Shown in pieces: positions 34,733 to 42,920 of a stretch of DNA of 58,283 nucleotides; the stretch's first letter is position 1; each line of letters begins with the position of its first letter. The DNA comes from Caldifarciminota bacterium (GTDB taxonomy: Bacteria; Hydrothermota; UBA3073; JACQXS01; JAGMCI01), in NCBI GenBank assembly GCA_023129325.1, contig JAGMCI010000003.1, positions 1 to 58,283 on the forward strand, given 5' to 3'. Under the pieces are notes generated by a model, which made no database searches, was not told where the DNA came from, and saw only the letters and a list, made by a program, of their open reading frames with translations. Made by a program: the position numbers and the translations under genes.

Positions 34733-35272
34733 ATGGAAGATAAAGATTCTAAAATTATAAATCAGCGGAGGAATGTACCAATGCGTGAGGAGAGGTGCTA
34801 TGAACCTGTTGCGAGGTGCCTAATTCGTGCTCTCATAGTTCCTAAGATTTACTTTGAACGAGTTTGGCCCAAGTCAGACCATTCACGAATTGATATAGTT
34901 GTTGTAGACCGCGCTGGGACCGGGGATATTCATGTAGTAGAAGTATGCAGAACACTGAATGAAGCACTCACTAAAGGTGTTCGTGCCATCTGTAATGTTC
35001 CGACTCATTATCGTTGGGTAGCATTTCAAGGAGAAGGGATTCTTCCACATAATGAAGAGGCAGAACTGAAATTGCTCTCTGAAGAGCCGCTTCTTCCCGA
35101 ATCAGGAATGGGACGAATTGGAGTGATTGAGGTGATTCGGACAGGATTGGCAGGAAATGACCTGGGAGCAAATATTAAAGTAGGGGCTGAGCGCTTTAGA
35201 GTAGGAGATATTTCTACGCTGGTTGAAGAATTCGTGAACCATGAGAAAGCAGACATTGAATTCAAGGAATAA
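34733..35272 (+). CDS. Unknown protein with a possible PD-(D/E)XK-like fold
   Basis: This protein of about 180 residues probably starts at ATG 34733, placed by GGAGGG at 34722; GTG 34727 is less likely. The segment VWPKSDHSRIDIVVVDRAG then HVVEVCRTLNEAL has the spaced D..E-x-(K) of endonuclease-like folds, but Cys replaces the lysine. The C-terminal half (VGAERFRVGDISTLVEEF) is unassigned. It is coupled to the HEPN-like gene and 69 bp upstream of the ABC importer operon. Its relation to either is unknown. Confidence 0.55.
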   Translation: MEDKDSKIINQRRNVPMREERCYEPVARCLIRALIVPKIYFERVWPKSDHSRIDIVVVDRAGTGDIHVVEVCRTLNEALTKGVRAICNVPTHYRWVAFQGEGILPHNEEAELKLLSEEPLLPESGMGRIGVIEVIRTGLAGNDLGANIKVGAERFRVGDISTLVEEFVNHEKADIEFKE

Positions 35273-35315
35273 AGTTGTGGACAGTCTAACAACTAACAAC
35301 CAAAAACTAACGACT

Positions 35316-35327
35316 GCCCTTCGGGGC
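35316..35327 (+). promoter_or_regulatory. UUCG-capped mini-hairpin next to a Shine-Dalgarno
   Basis: GCCC-TTCG-GGGC forms a 4-bp stem with a stable UUCG tetraloop, followed by AAAGGAGGTG and ATG 35342. It may shape access to the ribosome-binding site of the binding-protein gene. Confidence 0.5.
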
Positions 35328-35341
35328 AAAGGAGGTGTCAG

Positions 35342-36289
35342 ATGAAACGCTTTATTAGCATATTTGTAACTATGACCTTAGTCTTCACTGTCCTATCCCT
35401 TGGCTGTGCAAGAAAACCTGAGAAAGTGAGAATAGGATACTTACCCATCACCCTAACTTTACCATTCTTTGTGGCAATGGAAAAAGGGTACTTCACTGAA
35501 GCTGGTATTGAAGTAGAAGCTACTAAATATATGACTGCTGATCAACTTACTAATGCTCTTCTTGCTGGTAATCTCGAAATTACTGCTAATACTTCTATGT
35601 CTACTTTCATGACTACTGTCGAAGAGTCTCCAGATTTTGCCAAGATCTATATGGTCAGTATACACGATCCTGAAAACTATTTGGATGCCTTGTTAGCAAA
35701 AAAGGGCTCAGGAATAGAAAGTATAGAGGACCTGAAAGGCAAGAAAATAGGTATGTTTCCAGGTTCTACAAATATTATTTACCTTTCGATTGCTTTGAGT
35801 AATTATCTGGACCCCAAAGAGGATGTAGAGATGCTACAATTACCACCTCAGACGCACATTGAGGCATTTGCTTCAGGTCAAGTGGATGCTCTCTATACCT
35901 TAGAGCCTTTAGTAACAGTGGCGTTAATGAAAGGAATAGGAGAAATGCTAATTCAAGGCTCAAATTCGACATACATCGTAAATCCTTTTCCTGGAGGAAC
36001 CTACATTGTATCCACCGAGTTTTACAGAAAACATCCCAAGACTGCAAGAAAGGTTATAAGTGCACTCTATAAGGGAGTGGAGTTTATAAGAAAAAATGAA
36101 GAAGAGTCTCGGAAGTATTATGAGAAGTACACTCCTATTAAAGGTGAAGTAGCTATACAAACACATATCGGCGCTTGGTGGAAATTAGAGGAAGTAGAGA
36201 AGGATAAGGTTCAGGAACTCGCTGATATTCTCTATGAGAATAAAATCTTGAAAAAACATGCAGAAACAGAAAATTACTATTTAAGATAA
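35342..36289 (+). CDS. NitT/TauT-like ABC substrate-binding lipoprotein
   Basis: This 315-residue protein is of the SsuA/THI5/NMT1-like class. Its lipoprotein signal ends in VLSLGC (Cys22). Conserved blocks are VRIGYLPITLTLPFFVAMEKGYFTEAGIEVE, DQLTNALLAGNLEI, GKKIGMFPGSTNIIYLSIAL, EAFASGQVDALYTLEPL and FPGGTYIVSTEFYRKHP. It would deliver a small nutrient (nitrate, sulfonate, pyrimidine or similar) to the permease encoded downstream. AGGAGGTG sets the start. First gene of a six-gene operon. Confidence 0.9.
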   Translation: MKRFISIFVTMTLVFTVLSLGCARKPEKVRIGYLPITLTLPFFVAMEKGYFTEAGIEVEATKYMTADQLTNALLAGNLEITANTSMSTFMTTVEESPDFAKIYMVSIHDPENYLDALLAKKGSGIESIEDLKGKKIGMFPGSTNIIYLSIALSNYLDPKEDVEMLQLPPQTHIEAFASGQVDALYTLEPLVTVALMKGIGEMLIQGSNSTYIVNPFPGGTYIVSTEFYRKHPKTARKVISALYKGVEFIRKNEEESRKYYEKYTPIKGEVAIQTHIGAWWKLEEVEKDKVQELADILYENKILKKHAETENYYLR

Positions 36290-36308
36290 TGATTAAAGGA
36301 GACCTATA

Positions 36309-36932
36309 ATGGAAGAAAGAATTTTAAATTATCTCGCTGGAAAGGTTATGGATGATCTAAGAATAGGTATAGAGTTCAGCGATGAACTCATTCAAGGCCT
36401 GAATAAATATCCATTTATTGACTACATTCGCAAGCAAGTGACCAAAGAGGATATACATATAATTAAGAAAATGGCACAATCTGAGAAGCTAACTACCCGC
36501 CGGTTTGGCATAAGTCTGACTCGTAAATTACTCAGAGACCGAGAAATTCAAAAAAACCTTTTTAATATGTGGAAATCTATGGATGAATACGAAATATTAC
36601 GAGCGCTGATGTTTCAGCTTCTCAGCTTAGATGATTTGCCTTTTGAGATGCACAACGAAATTTATAATTTTGTACGAAAGAACTGGACCCGTTGGAGAAT
36701 AGATGCCGCTAACTGGTATGGCGGTAAAGAAAGAATATTCTCTGCTTGCCTTAACAGACTTAAAGATCCTTCTCAGTGCCCGGAATCCAAATCGTGGGTG
36801 TATTTATGTATGGCTACTTTGTCTCCAGAAAAGGATAAGGTAAAAGAACTTATCTCACGATATTTATTCTCTAAGGAATCGATCAATGCAAAGGTGGCAG
36901 CGGATTTAGTTAAAGAGTTGGAAGACAAATAA
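36309..36932 (+). CDS. HEAT-like helical protein inside the ABC operon
   Basis: This 207-residue, fully helical protein has repeated pairs of amphipathic helices (KLTTRRFGISLTRKLLRD, YEILRALMFQLLSLDDLP, NAKVAADLVKELED) suggesting HEAT-like repeats. The MW-rich YNFVRKNWTRWRIDAANWYG segment is distinctive. No enzyme motif is seen and no family is recognised. It has a clear AAAGGAG Shine-Dalgarno and lies between the binding protein and the ATPase. Such a protein is not a normal importer part, so a regulatory or scaffold role is possible. Confidence 0.6.
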   Translation: MEERILNYLAGKVMDDLRIGIEFSDELIQGLNKYPFIDYIRKQVTKEDIHIIKKMAQSEKLTTRRFGISLTRKLLRDREIQKNLFNMWKSMDEYEILRALMFQLLSLDDLPFEMHNEIYNFVRKNWTRWRIDAANWYGGKERIFSACLNRLKDPSQCPESKSWVYLCMATLSPEKDKVKELISRYLFSKESINAKVAADLVKELEDK

Positions 36933-36940
36933 AAAGGCTA

Positions 36941-37702
36941 ATGAAGATAGAAATCTATAGTAAGAAATTCATGCAAGAAAATGCTGAAATAGAAGTGCTA
37001 AAGAATATCAATTTAGAAATTCAAGAAGGTGAGTTTTTCTGTATTTACGGACCCAACGCCTGTGGCAAGACAACACTGTTGAAGATTATTGTTGGTCTGG
37101 ATAATGAGTTTGTCGGTGAGTCAAATCACACAAAAGACATTAGTGATGTTGGCTTTATCTTTCAAAATTACAAAGAGTCTCTTTTCCCTTGGATGGATAA
37201 CTTGGATAATATTTCCTATTTCTTTATGTTAAACGGGCTGCGGAAAGAAGAACGACTTAAGAAAGTCAACTCTTTTTTGGAAGAATACGGTCTGGGAATA
37301 GATTTGAAAGCATATCCTTATCAGCAAAGCGGTGGGCAACAGCAACTTGTTTCCACACTCAGGGCGATGGTCTATAAGCCAAAACTCTTGATTATGGATG
37401 AGCCTTTTGGTTCATTGGATCAACGCTTGAGGCTCAAGATGTCTGATATTATTCAACAATATTGGAAGGATGTTGGGGGAACGATTTTATTTATATCTCA
37501 CGATTTGGATGAATCACTCTTACTGGCAGAAAGGATTATGGTAATGAGAAAATTGAACGAAGTCAATAAGGATAGTATCTTGGGAATTTTCAAGGTAGAG
37601 TTTGCGAGACCCAGACAGGTTGAATTGGTCGAATCTTTGGACCTTTTCAATCTAAAATCGAAAATCCTTACTTTAATGCGGAAGGATTTAGAAAATGAAT
37701 AA
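36941..37702 (+). CDS. NitT/TauT-family ABC transporter ATPase
   Basis: This 253-residue ATPase has Walker A YGPNACGKTTL (about 36-46), the Q-loop FIFQNYKESLFPW, signature QSGGQQQLVSTLRAM, Walker B LLIMDEPFGSLD and the H-loop FISHDLDESLLLAERIMVM. It powers the importer formed with the next gene. Asn-Ala in the Walker A loop and the QQQ signature are mild variants. Its stop overlaps the permease start by 8 bp (ATGAATAA). Confidence 0.93.
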   Translation: MKIEIYSKKFMQENAEIEVLKNINLEIQEGEFFCIYGPNACGKTTLLKIIVGLDNEFVGESNHTKDISDVGFIFQNYKESLFPWMDNLDNISYFFMLNGLRKEERLKKVNSFLEEYGLGIDLKAYPYQQSGGQQQLVSTLRAMVYKPKLLIMDEPFGSLDQRLRLKMSDIIQQYWKDVGGTILFISHDLDESLLLAERIMVMRKLNEVNKDSILGIFKVEFARPRQVELVESLDLFNLKSKILTLMRKDLENE

Positions 37703-38453
37703 ACGGCTTGGACATGGAATCATACTCATTGGACCCTTAATTATAGTAGCTCTCTGGTATATCTTGCCAAGACTTGGGGTGATAAAAGAATTCTTTCTTC
37801 CCACTCCGATAAGGGTGGGTAAAGAAGTCTTGAATCTTTTTGGGACAAAGAATGTTTTGACAGATATTGGTTATACCTTATACCGAACAGTAGTGGGCTT
37901 TTTTCTTGCAGGTCTATGGGGTATTCCTGCTGGCTTAGTCTTGGGGTACTATGCAAAGTTATACAGAATGTTTGAAGTAGTAATAGACTTTTTCCGATCA
38001 CTGCCAGCTACTGCTTTGATTCCATTGGCGTTGATTGTATTCGCGATAGGCGAGACTGCAAGGATTTTTATTGTCCTTTTTTCCTGCGGCTTAGTGCTCA
38101 TAATAAATTCAGCCTATGGTGTAAAAAGTTGTAATATTACAAGACTACAGGTAGCTGAAATAACAGGGGCAAGCACCAGACAAAAATTCTCTACAGTTAT
38201 TTTCAGAGAAGCTTTGCCCGAAATATTTGCTGGGCTACGGATAAGTCTATCTCTATCCTTAATTTTGGTTGTGGTAAGTGAAATGTTTATTGGAACAACA
38301 GTCGGCTTGGGGCAGAAAATATTTGACGCTCAATTGATGAATCATATTGCAGAAATGTATGGGTTAATACTTATTACTGGGCTATTAGGTTATGGTCTAA
38401 ATAAGTTGTTCGTTCTATTTGAAAGACATATTATCCACTGGGGAGGAAAATGA
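37695..38453 (+). CDS. ABC transporter permease (NitT/TauT type)
   Basis: This 252-residue inner-membrane permease has about six predicted membrane segments (GIILIGPLIIVALWYIL, VVGFFLAGLWGIPAGLVLGYY and others). The cytoplasmic EAA loop is EITGASTRQKFSTVIFREALPEIFAGLRISL, the contact site for the ATPase. It matches SsuC/TauC-like BPD_transp_1 permeases. Overlaps its neighbours by 8 and 4 bp. Confidence 0.93.
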   Translation: MNKRLGHGIILIGPLIIVALWYILPRLGVIKEFFLPTPIRVGKEVLNLFGTKNVLTDIGYTLYRTVVGFFLAGLWGIPAGLVLGYYAKLYRMFEVVIDFFRSLPATALIPLALIVFAIGETARIFIVLFSCGLVLIINSAYGVKSCNITRLQVAEITGASTRQKFSTVIFREALPEIFAGLRISLSLSLILVVVSEMFIGTTVGLGQKIFDAQLMNHIAEMYGLILITGLLGYGLNKLFVLFERHIIHWGGK

Positions 38454-39232
38454 ACAGACTGCCCAAAATAATCGGTTATAGAATTAAGAGGTTTCTGGAC
38501 TATAAGACTAATGCTGTTACACAGGTTTTAAGTGTTGCCTTTTTGTCTTTTTGTGCCATTATTCTGGTTATTTATATAGGGTATCATTACAACTTTCTCA
38601 CTACAATTGATAATCAGTTTAAGATATCTGTGATATTTACATTCGTTCTAGGTATATTTTCGATGTTAGCATTCTACTTTGTAAGGAAGCTTGAAAAGTC
38701 GATTAGAGAAAGAATTGAATCTTTCGCAGAATTTATCGAGAAGGCTAATAAAGTATTCTCTGATTACTCTACCTCTTATCAAATAATGGTAATTTATCCA
38801 TATTTTGGACTTATAAAAAGTGTGAAGAATAAAATAAGTCAGGGAGCGAGAAAAAGAGGCGAGATTGATATTCATAATAAGGTAGCTAAATATTTAGAAG
38901 ATAATATTAAAATCACTTTCATTATTCCGAATGAAACATCAAGGAGTGACTTTCTCAACAAAATAAAATCTCATCCAGATAGAGATGAAACAGAAATTAG
39001 GACTAATGTAGAAAATACTAATTGGGTAGATGAGTGGGAAAAAAGAGGGGCGATAGTTCATCAACTAGGACACGATAATCCCCTTCACATGGTTATATCA
39101 GATAGGTCTGTAGTATGGGGAAGTGTGGGAAATCCAGGTGAATGTACCGGTTTTTACAGCAGTGATATAGAAGTGGTATCCTCATTTGGGAAGCTATTCA
39201 ATTGCTTTTTGCCTTCTGATAAAAAAGATTGA
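38450..39232 (+). CDS. Membrane protein with degenerate PLD-like C-terminal domain
   Basis: This 260-residue protein has two predicted membrane helices (VLSVAFLSFCAIILVIYI and SVIFTFVLGIFSMLAFYFV), a helical linker (LEKSIRERIESFAEFIEKA) and a C-terminal domain ending HMVISDRSVVWGSVGNPGE then TGFYSSDIEVVSSFGKLF. That ending is the layout of a phospholipase D HKD repeat (..IDD..VV.GS.N..TGF...E..V). However, the expected His and Lys positions are occupied by Asn and Leu, so catalysis by this half is doubtful. A GGAGG Shine-Dalgarno precedes the ATG, which overlaps the permease stop by 4 bp. Function unknown. Confidence 0.6.
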   Translation: MNRLPKIIGYRIKRFLDYKTNAVTQVLSVAFLSFCAIILVIYIGYHYNFLTTIDNQFKISVIFTFVLGIFSMLAFYFVRKLEKSIRERIESFAEFIEKANKVFSDYSTSYQIMVIYPYFGLIKSVKNKISQGARKRGEIDIHNKVAKYLEDNIKITFIIPNETSRSDFLNKIKSHPDRDETEIRTNVENTNWVDEWEKRGAIVHQLGHDNPLHMVISDRSVVWGSVGNPGECTGFYSSDIEVVSSFGKLFNCFLPSDKKD

Positions 39233-39828
39233 TGCTTATGAAGTTCAGTCTTCTGATTATTGACATGCAAAATGATTTCGTTTCTCCAAGAGGTACTTTT
39301 GCACAAATGGGATTTGAGGTTAAAAATTTACAGAAAGTTATACCAGCAATTAGGAAGTTTAAAGAATCGCTTAAAAATATAGGTATTCCAGCTATTTATG
39401 TGGTTTCCCATTATGACAAAATCTATCTTACAAACTCTATAAAGGAGCGCTATAAAAGAAATGGTTATAATATTCCTTTCTGCATAAGTGGAACTTGGGG
39501 AGCTCAAATAGTGGATGAATTAAAGCCTGAAAAGAGTGATATAACAGTTATAAAGCATAGATATAATGGTTTCTTAGGAACAAATTTAGAGCTTATACTT
39601 AAAGGTACGAACATTGATACCCTAATTTTCACAGGAGTGGAAACGCATGTATGCGTTCAGCAAACCGCAATATATGGATATATGTTAGGATATAATGTAA
39701 TTCTCGTTGAAGATTGCACTGCCTCAATAAATGAAACCGATAAAAGATATGCTCTTGAATATTGCAGAAAATACTATGGACTTGTCAAACCTTCAATAGA
39801 AGTTTTGCCGATTATGAAGGAAAAATAA
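39232..39828 (+). CDS. Isochorismatase-family cysteine hydrolase
   Basis: This protein of about 198 residues has the isochorismatase/nicotinamidase fold. The catalytic triad candidates are the Asp in LLIIDMQNDF, the Lys in VIKHRYNGF and the Cys in GVETHVCVQQTA. The family hydrolyses amide or enol-ether bonds of small molecules such as nicotinamide, N-carbamoyl compounds or biuret. ATG 39232 sits in a TGATG overlap with the preceding stop; ATG 39238 is an alternative. As the last gene of the importer operon it may process the imported compound. The substrate is unknown. Confidence 0.88.
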   Translation: MLMKFSLLIIDMQNDFVSPRGTFAQMGFEVKNLQKVIPAIRKFKESLKNIGIPAIYVVSHYDKIYLTNSIKERYKRNGYNIPFCISGTWGAQIVDELKPEKSDITVIKHRYNGFLGTNLELILKGTNIDTLIFTGVETHVCVQQTAIYGYMLGYNVILVEDCTASINETDKRYALEYCRKYYGLVKPSIEVLPIMKEK

Positions 39829-40173
39829 ACGAGCAAGGCTAAAGGTTTGCCCTATATTGCCAAGCAAATCCCAAAAACATTAGCACGCAGATTCAATGGA
39901 TTTACGCAGAAAAATTAAAGGGGCAAGGCGACCTCGCTCCTACAAATTGCAAAAACATCGTTTCCCGAAATAAATTCGGGACAAGTTTTGCACCCCAAAT
40001 GGTTGGTCTAAATTTAACGGACAGGGGGCAATCCGTTAGCTAACGGGTTGCACTCCAAAATAGTGAATATCAACCCTAAAGGGTTGAGTTACAGATTTGG
40101 GTTAAGAAAGCGGGGCATAAAGCCCCGCGCTACATATATTTGCAAAATCACCGATTTTGCACTCCAAATATAT
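39829..40173. repeat. Gene-free gap with mobile-looking palindromes
   Basis: It contains a hairpin site filled with TCCCGAAATAAATTCGGGA (about 39963-39981) in the same AACATCGTT..TTGCACYCCAAATGG context as 42541 and 48911. It also holds ATCCGTTAGCTAACGGAT-type and GCGGGGC...GCCCCGC palindromes and GCAAAATCACCGATTTTGC. No ORF. Confidence 0.7.
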
Positions 40174-40953
40174 TTAAACTGAATTTGTGAATCTTTTGTT
40201 TGTGGTGGGGGAGTAGCCGGAGGGTTCGTTTTTAAAGAATAAAAATACTACTCCGTATTTTGGGTCAAGGTTTTTTGATATAAAGATATGTGCTTCACCG
40301 TCGCCTCTTTTGGCTACCGGATTTATGGCATCGCCCCAATATTTCATTGTTTTATATAGTTTTGGTTTTTGTTCATTGGGTTCTGGCATTTTCCAATGTA
40401 TGGCAAAGATGTAAGTGTTGTCTTCGGGGTGTCCATTAAAAAAGCATTTTTTGTCCCATTTTATAGTAAGTTTTCCATTTTTTCTATTATATGAAGCATT
40501 TAATATATTAGCAGGTTCCAGGTCTCCTTCTGTTAAATATAATTGTGTAAGGTCGGGCATATTAATAGGTGAGAAGATTTTATCTTTATTGGGTATTGAT
40601 TTATACAGGATTCGTGCATTATATTTCATAAATAGGTTTTGGGGCATCATTTTATATTTTCTTTTGGTACATATTTTGTTCCATGCCGGGAGTATCAGGT
40701 TTTCATAATTTTCTTTTGCAAAGTAAACGAGGGGTGCGAATATTGCATATCTTATGTGTATGCTTTTTATTGAGACTGTTCCTTTTTCTACTTCACCTCT
40801 TTTTTCTTTTTCAAAGTAATAGATAGTTCCTCTATCAATTTTTTTCTTTGCGACATAAGCTCTTAAGATTTTTTTGCCGTGCTGGACATATCCGACGCCT
40901 TCTCCGACTTTGCCGCGTATTTCACCCCAAACTGAATTTGTATAAATAGCCAT
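40174..40953 (-). CDS. DUF6266-like protein (copy 1)
   Basis: This 259-residue protein's N-terminus (MAIYTNSVWGEIRGKVGEGVGYVQHGKKIL) resembles DUF6266 proteins, with the G-x-x-x-GKVG-x-x-VG signature and an alternating beta region later (KLTIKWDKKCFF, YIFAIHWKMPEP, GVVFLFFKNEP). The family is secreted or repeat-associated in Bacteroidetes-like genomes and has no known activity. No signal peptide is seen. It shares the WGEIRGK motif with the gene at 41148-41819, so the two are divergent paralogues. The Shine-Dalgarno is weak (AAAGGGATATTATG on the minus strand). Confidence 0.6.
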   Translation of the reverse strand: MAIYTNSVWGEIRGKVGEGVGYVQHGKKILRAYVAKKKIDRGTIYYFEKEKRGEVEKGTVSIKSIHIRYAIFAPLVYFAKENYENLILPAWNKICTKRKYKMMPQNLFMKYNARILYKSIPNKDKIFSPINMPDLTQLYLTEGDLEPANILNASYNRKNGKLTIKWDKKCFFNGHPEDNTYIFAIHWKMPEPNEQKPKLYKTMKYWGDAINPVAKRGDGEAHIFISKNLDPKYGVVFLFFKNEPSGYSPTTNKRFTNSV

Positions 40954-40967
40954 AATATCCCTTTACA

Positions 40968-41133
40968 GGGAAATCCCAAATCTCAAGCACCAAATCCCAA
41001 ATAAATATCAAATTCCAAATTCAAAACAATTTGGCGCAATAACACCGTTAGGGAAATCCCAAATCTCAAGCACCAAATCCCAAATAAATATCAAATTCCA
41101 AATTCAAAACAATTTGGCGCAATAACACCGTTA
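40968..41133. repeat. Perfect 83-bp tandem duplication
   Basis: Bases 40968-41050 and 41051-41133 are identical: GGGAAATCCCAAATCTCAAG through GCGCAATAACACCGTTA. It lies between the two DUF6266-like genes, in the upstream region of the first. Confidence 0.9.
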
Positions 41134-41147
41134 TTGCACTCCATATA

Positions 41148-41819
41148 TTAATCTGTGGCTTCATTTCTAAATACTTTTGGTACTCTTGGGATAGAGTTTG
41201 AATATATATTACCCACTTTTGTATAAATAAAGGCTACTGGGCTTTTGGGTGCTTTTTCAAGTTTTATTTTTATTTGTTTTTGTTTATATATTCTTGGATT
41301 TATGTTAAATACTTCTTTTGTTTTTCGGTCAAGTATTATAACTCCTATAGGTATGGTATGTATTTTTCTTAATTTTATAGATATTATATTGTCTTTAATT
41401 ATTGTTCCTTTTTTACAAATTCTTGGTATTTTTCCAGGACCGATGGTCATTTGCATTTTTTTCCAGTCGGGTGGCAATTTTATTTTTGAAGCATTAATAG
41501 ATATAAAGTAATGGTAACCTGAGTATTTTTCATAAGGTGCGGCGGGGTTCCAGCAATCTTTGATTAGGTCTTTAATTTGTTTAACGATTATCTGGATGTC
41601 TATTATTCTTTTATGTATTCTTTTTAATTTTTTTGTTTCGGTGGGTTTGCAGGGCATAAGGTTACGGACGATAATTCGCCCTCCTTTTTTATTTCTTTGA
41701 AGGATTACACCTTTTGCGTTTTTTTTCATTTTAAAGCCAAGCATTTTTTGAGCTTGTGAGGGGGTGAGTGATAGTTTACCTCTTATTTCGCCCCAGGGGA
41801 GTGATTTATTGAGAAACAT
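41148..41819 (-). CDS. DUF6266-like protein (copy 2)
   Basis: From ATG at 41819 the protein is 223 residues. It begins MFLNKSLPWGEIRGKLSLTP, sharing WGEIRGK with copy 1 at the same distance from the N-terminus. The frame stays open upstream to 41906, but those 29 codons are read from CCCAAATCCC and CCGTCAGCTGACGG repeat text and were not chosen. The middle is lysine-rich and the C-terminal half is predicted beta (IHTIPIGVIILDRKTKEVF). Function unknown. Seven phased heptamers lie about 160-225 bp upstream. Confidence 0.5.
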   Translation of the reverse strand: MFLNKSLPWGEIRGKLSLTPSQAQKMLGFKMKKNAKGVILQRNKKGGRIIVRNLMPCKPTETKKLKRIHKRIIDIQIIVKQIKDLIKDCWNPAAPYEKYSGYHYFISINASKIKLPPDWKKMQMTIGPGKIPRICKKGTIIKDNIISIKLRKIHTIPIGVIILDRKTKEVFNINPRIYKQKQIKIKLEKAPKSPVAFIYTKVGNIYSNSIPRVPKVFRNEATD

Positions 41820-41977
41820 ATCCTTTAAAATCCCAAATCCCAATCCGTCAGCTGACGGACCAAATCTCAAACAAATCCCAAATTCCAAATCCAAAAACAT
41901 TAGCACACAGATACAATTAAAAAATCAAATATTGAAATTCCATATTAAAATGCAAAATTATCTATATAATATATACT

Positions 41978-42044
41978 TTTGACAGTTTTTGACTGCAATT
42001 GTAATCTTTTGTAATCGTTTGACAGTCTTTGACAAGCTTTGACA
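41978..42044. repeat. Seven heptamers at exact 10-bp spacing
   Basis: Heptamers start at 41978 (TTTGACA), 41988 (TTTGACT), 41998 (ATTGTAA), 42008 (TTTGTAA), 42018, 42028 and 42038 (TTTGACA each). The spacing places all copies on one helical face, as expected for cooperative protein binding. It is upstream of the minus-strand DUF6266-like gene. Confidence 0.7.
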
Positions 42045-42540
42045 AACAATTTTATAGATTCAAGTCAGTAACTAATTCAGGGAGATTAAGAGGGTATGAA
42101 TACGAATTTTAAATTTTAAATTGCAGATTGCAAATTGAGAAATAAAACAAAAATAGCCACAGAAGGACACAGAAAGGCACAGAGAATAACAGGGATTGAA
42201 AGAGAATTAAAGAGATAAAAAATAGATACAGAATATCAATGCAAAATGCAAAATTAACAATTAGCAATGCAAAATGGGAACACGAATTTCACGAATTAGG
42301 CGAAAAAATTAAGCCACAGAAAGACACAGAATACGCAAAATATCAATGCAAAATGGGAACACGAATTACAAATAATAACCACAAAAGACACAAAATATAG
42401 AGTTAATTAAGTTAATTAGTTAATTGGTTAATTAGCAAGGCAAAATTAAACATTAAAAATCAAAAATCAAAATGACAAATTAAAAATCAAAAATATGGAA
42501 CTACTCCGTCAGCTGACGGACTGTCCCTACCGTATATTTG
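42045..42540. repeat. Gene-free A-rich repeat region
   Basis: It contains ACAGAAAGGCACAGAG-type text, GTTAATTAAGTTAATTAG simple repeats (shared with the leader of miaA), AATCAAAAATCAAAATGAC text and the palindrome CCGTCAGCTGACGG (about 42508-42521). Nothing coding is credible. Confidence 0.65.
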
Positions 42541-42880
42541 CAATAACACCGTTATTGCACTCCAAATGGTTGGTCTAAATTTGACGAACAGGGGCCCCGC
42601 CGAGTCCCCGATTGAATCGGGACAGGCGGGATTTCGCCCCGACATATCGGGATTTCCACTTCGTTCCAACAGGCTCAACAAGCCCTGTCCCTACATTTTG
42701 GCATATTGAGTGCGGAATGAGAGCACCCGCCTACCGGATGTCGGGCAGGGAGGCTCTTATCTACCCGGTATTTGGTGCTATCTTTATACATCTGTAATAA
42801 ATAAACGAGGGCTAAAGCCCTCGGCTACAAACATGGGTTTAGATGAGAAGGAGGAAATCAATAAGGTAAAAGACTTGACA
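42541..42880 (+). repeat. Composite repeat, copy 1, ending at a -35 box
   Basis: This 340-bp composite of palindromes (AATAACACCGTTATT, GGCCCCGCC, CCCGATTGAATCGGG, CCCGACATATCGGG, GAGGGCT...GCCCTCGGC) ends AAAGACTTGACA. It matches 48911-49275 almost throughout; a shortened third copy is at 49317-49446. Its short ORFs (MNRDRRDFAPTYRDFHF) are by-products of the repeat. Confidence 0.88.
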
Positions 42881-42903
42881 TTTAAGATAATTTAGGATAA
42901 AAT
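42875..42903 (+). promoter_or_regulatory. Promoter of the ABC-2 exporter operon
   Basis: TTGACA (42875-42880), the last bases of the composite repeat, then 17 bp and TAAAAT (42898-42903). ATG 42921 follows. Confidence 0.75.
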
Positions 42904-42920
42904 TAAGAGAAACAGAGAGA

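Noticed and set aside
36309-36932. AlkD-like DNA glycosylase
   Set aside because: It is helical and HEAT-like, but the Trp/Asp catalytic pattern could not be recognised with confidence.
41820-41906. Longer N-terminus for the second DUF6266-like gene
   Set aside because: The 29 extra codons are translated CCCAAATCCC and CCGTCAGCTGACGG repeat text. The WGEIRGK motif sits at the right distance from ATG 41819.
41978-42044. Replication origin with iterons
   Set aside because: No replication initiator gene, DnaA boxes or AT-rich melting region can be tied to it. Only the phased repeat itself is supported.
42612-42895. ORFs of 61 residues (MNRDRRDFAPTYRDF and others), repeated at 48952-49191
   Set aside because: They are reading frames of the composite palindromic repeat, conserved because the DNA is repeated, with no ribosome-binding site or protein-like composition.
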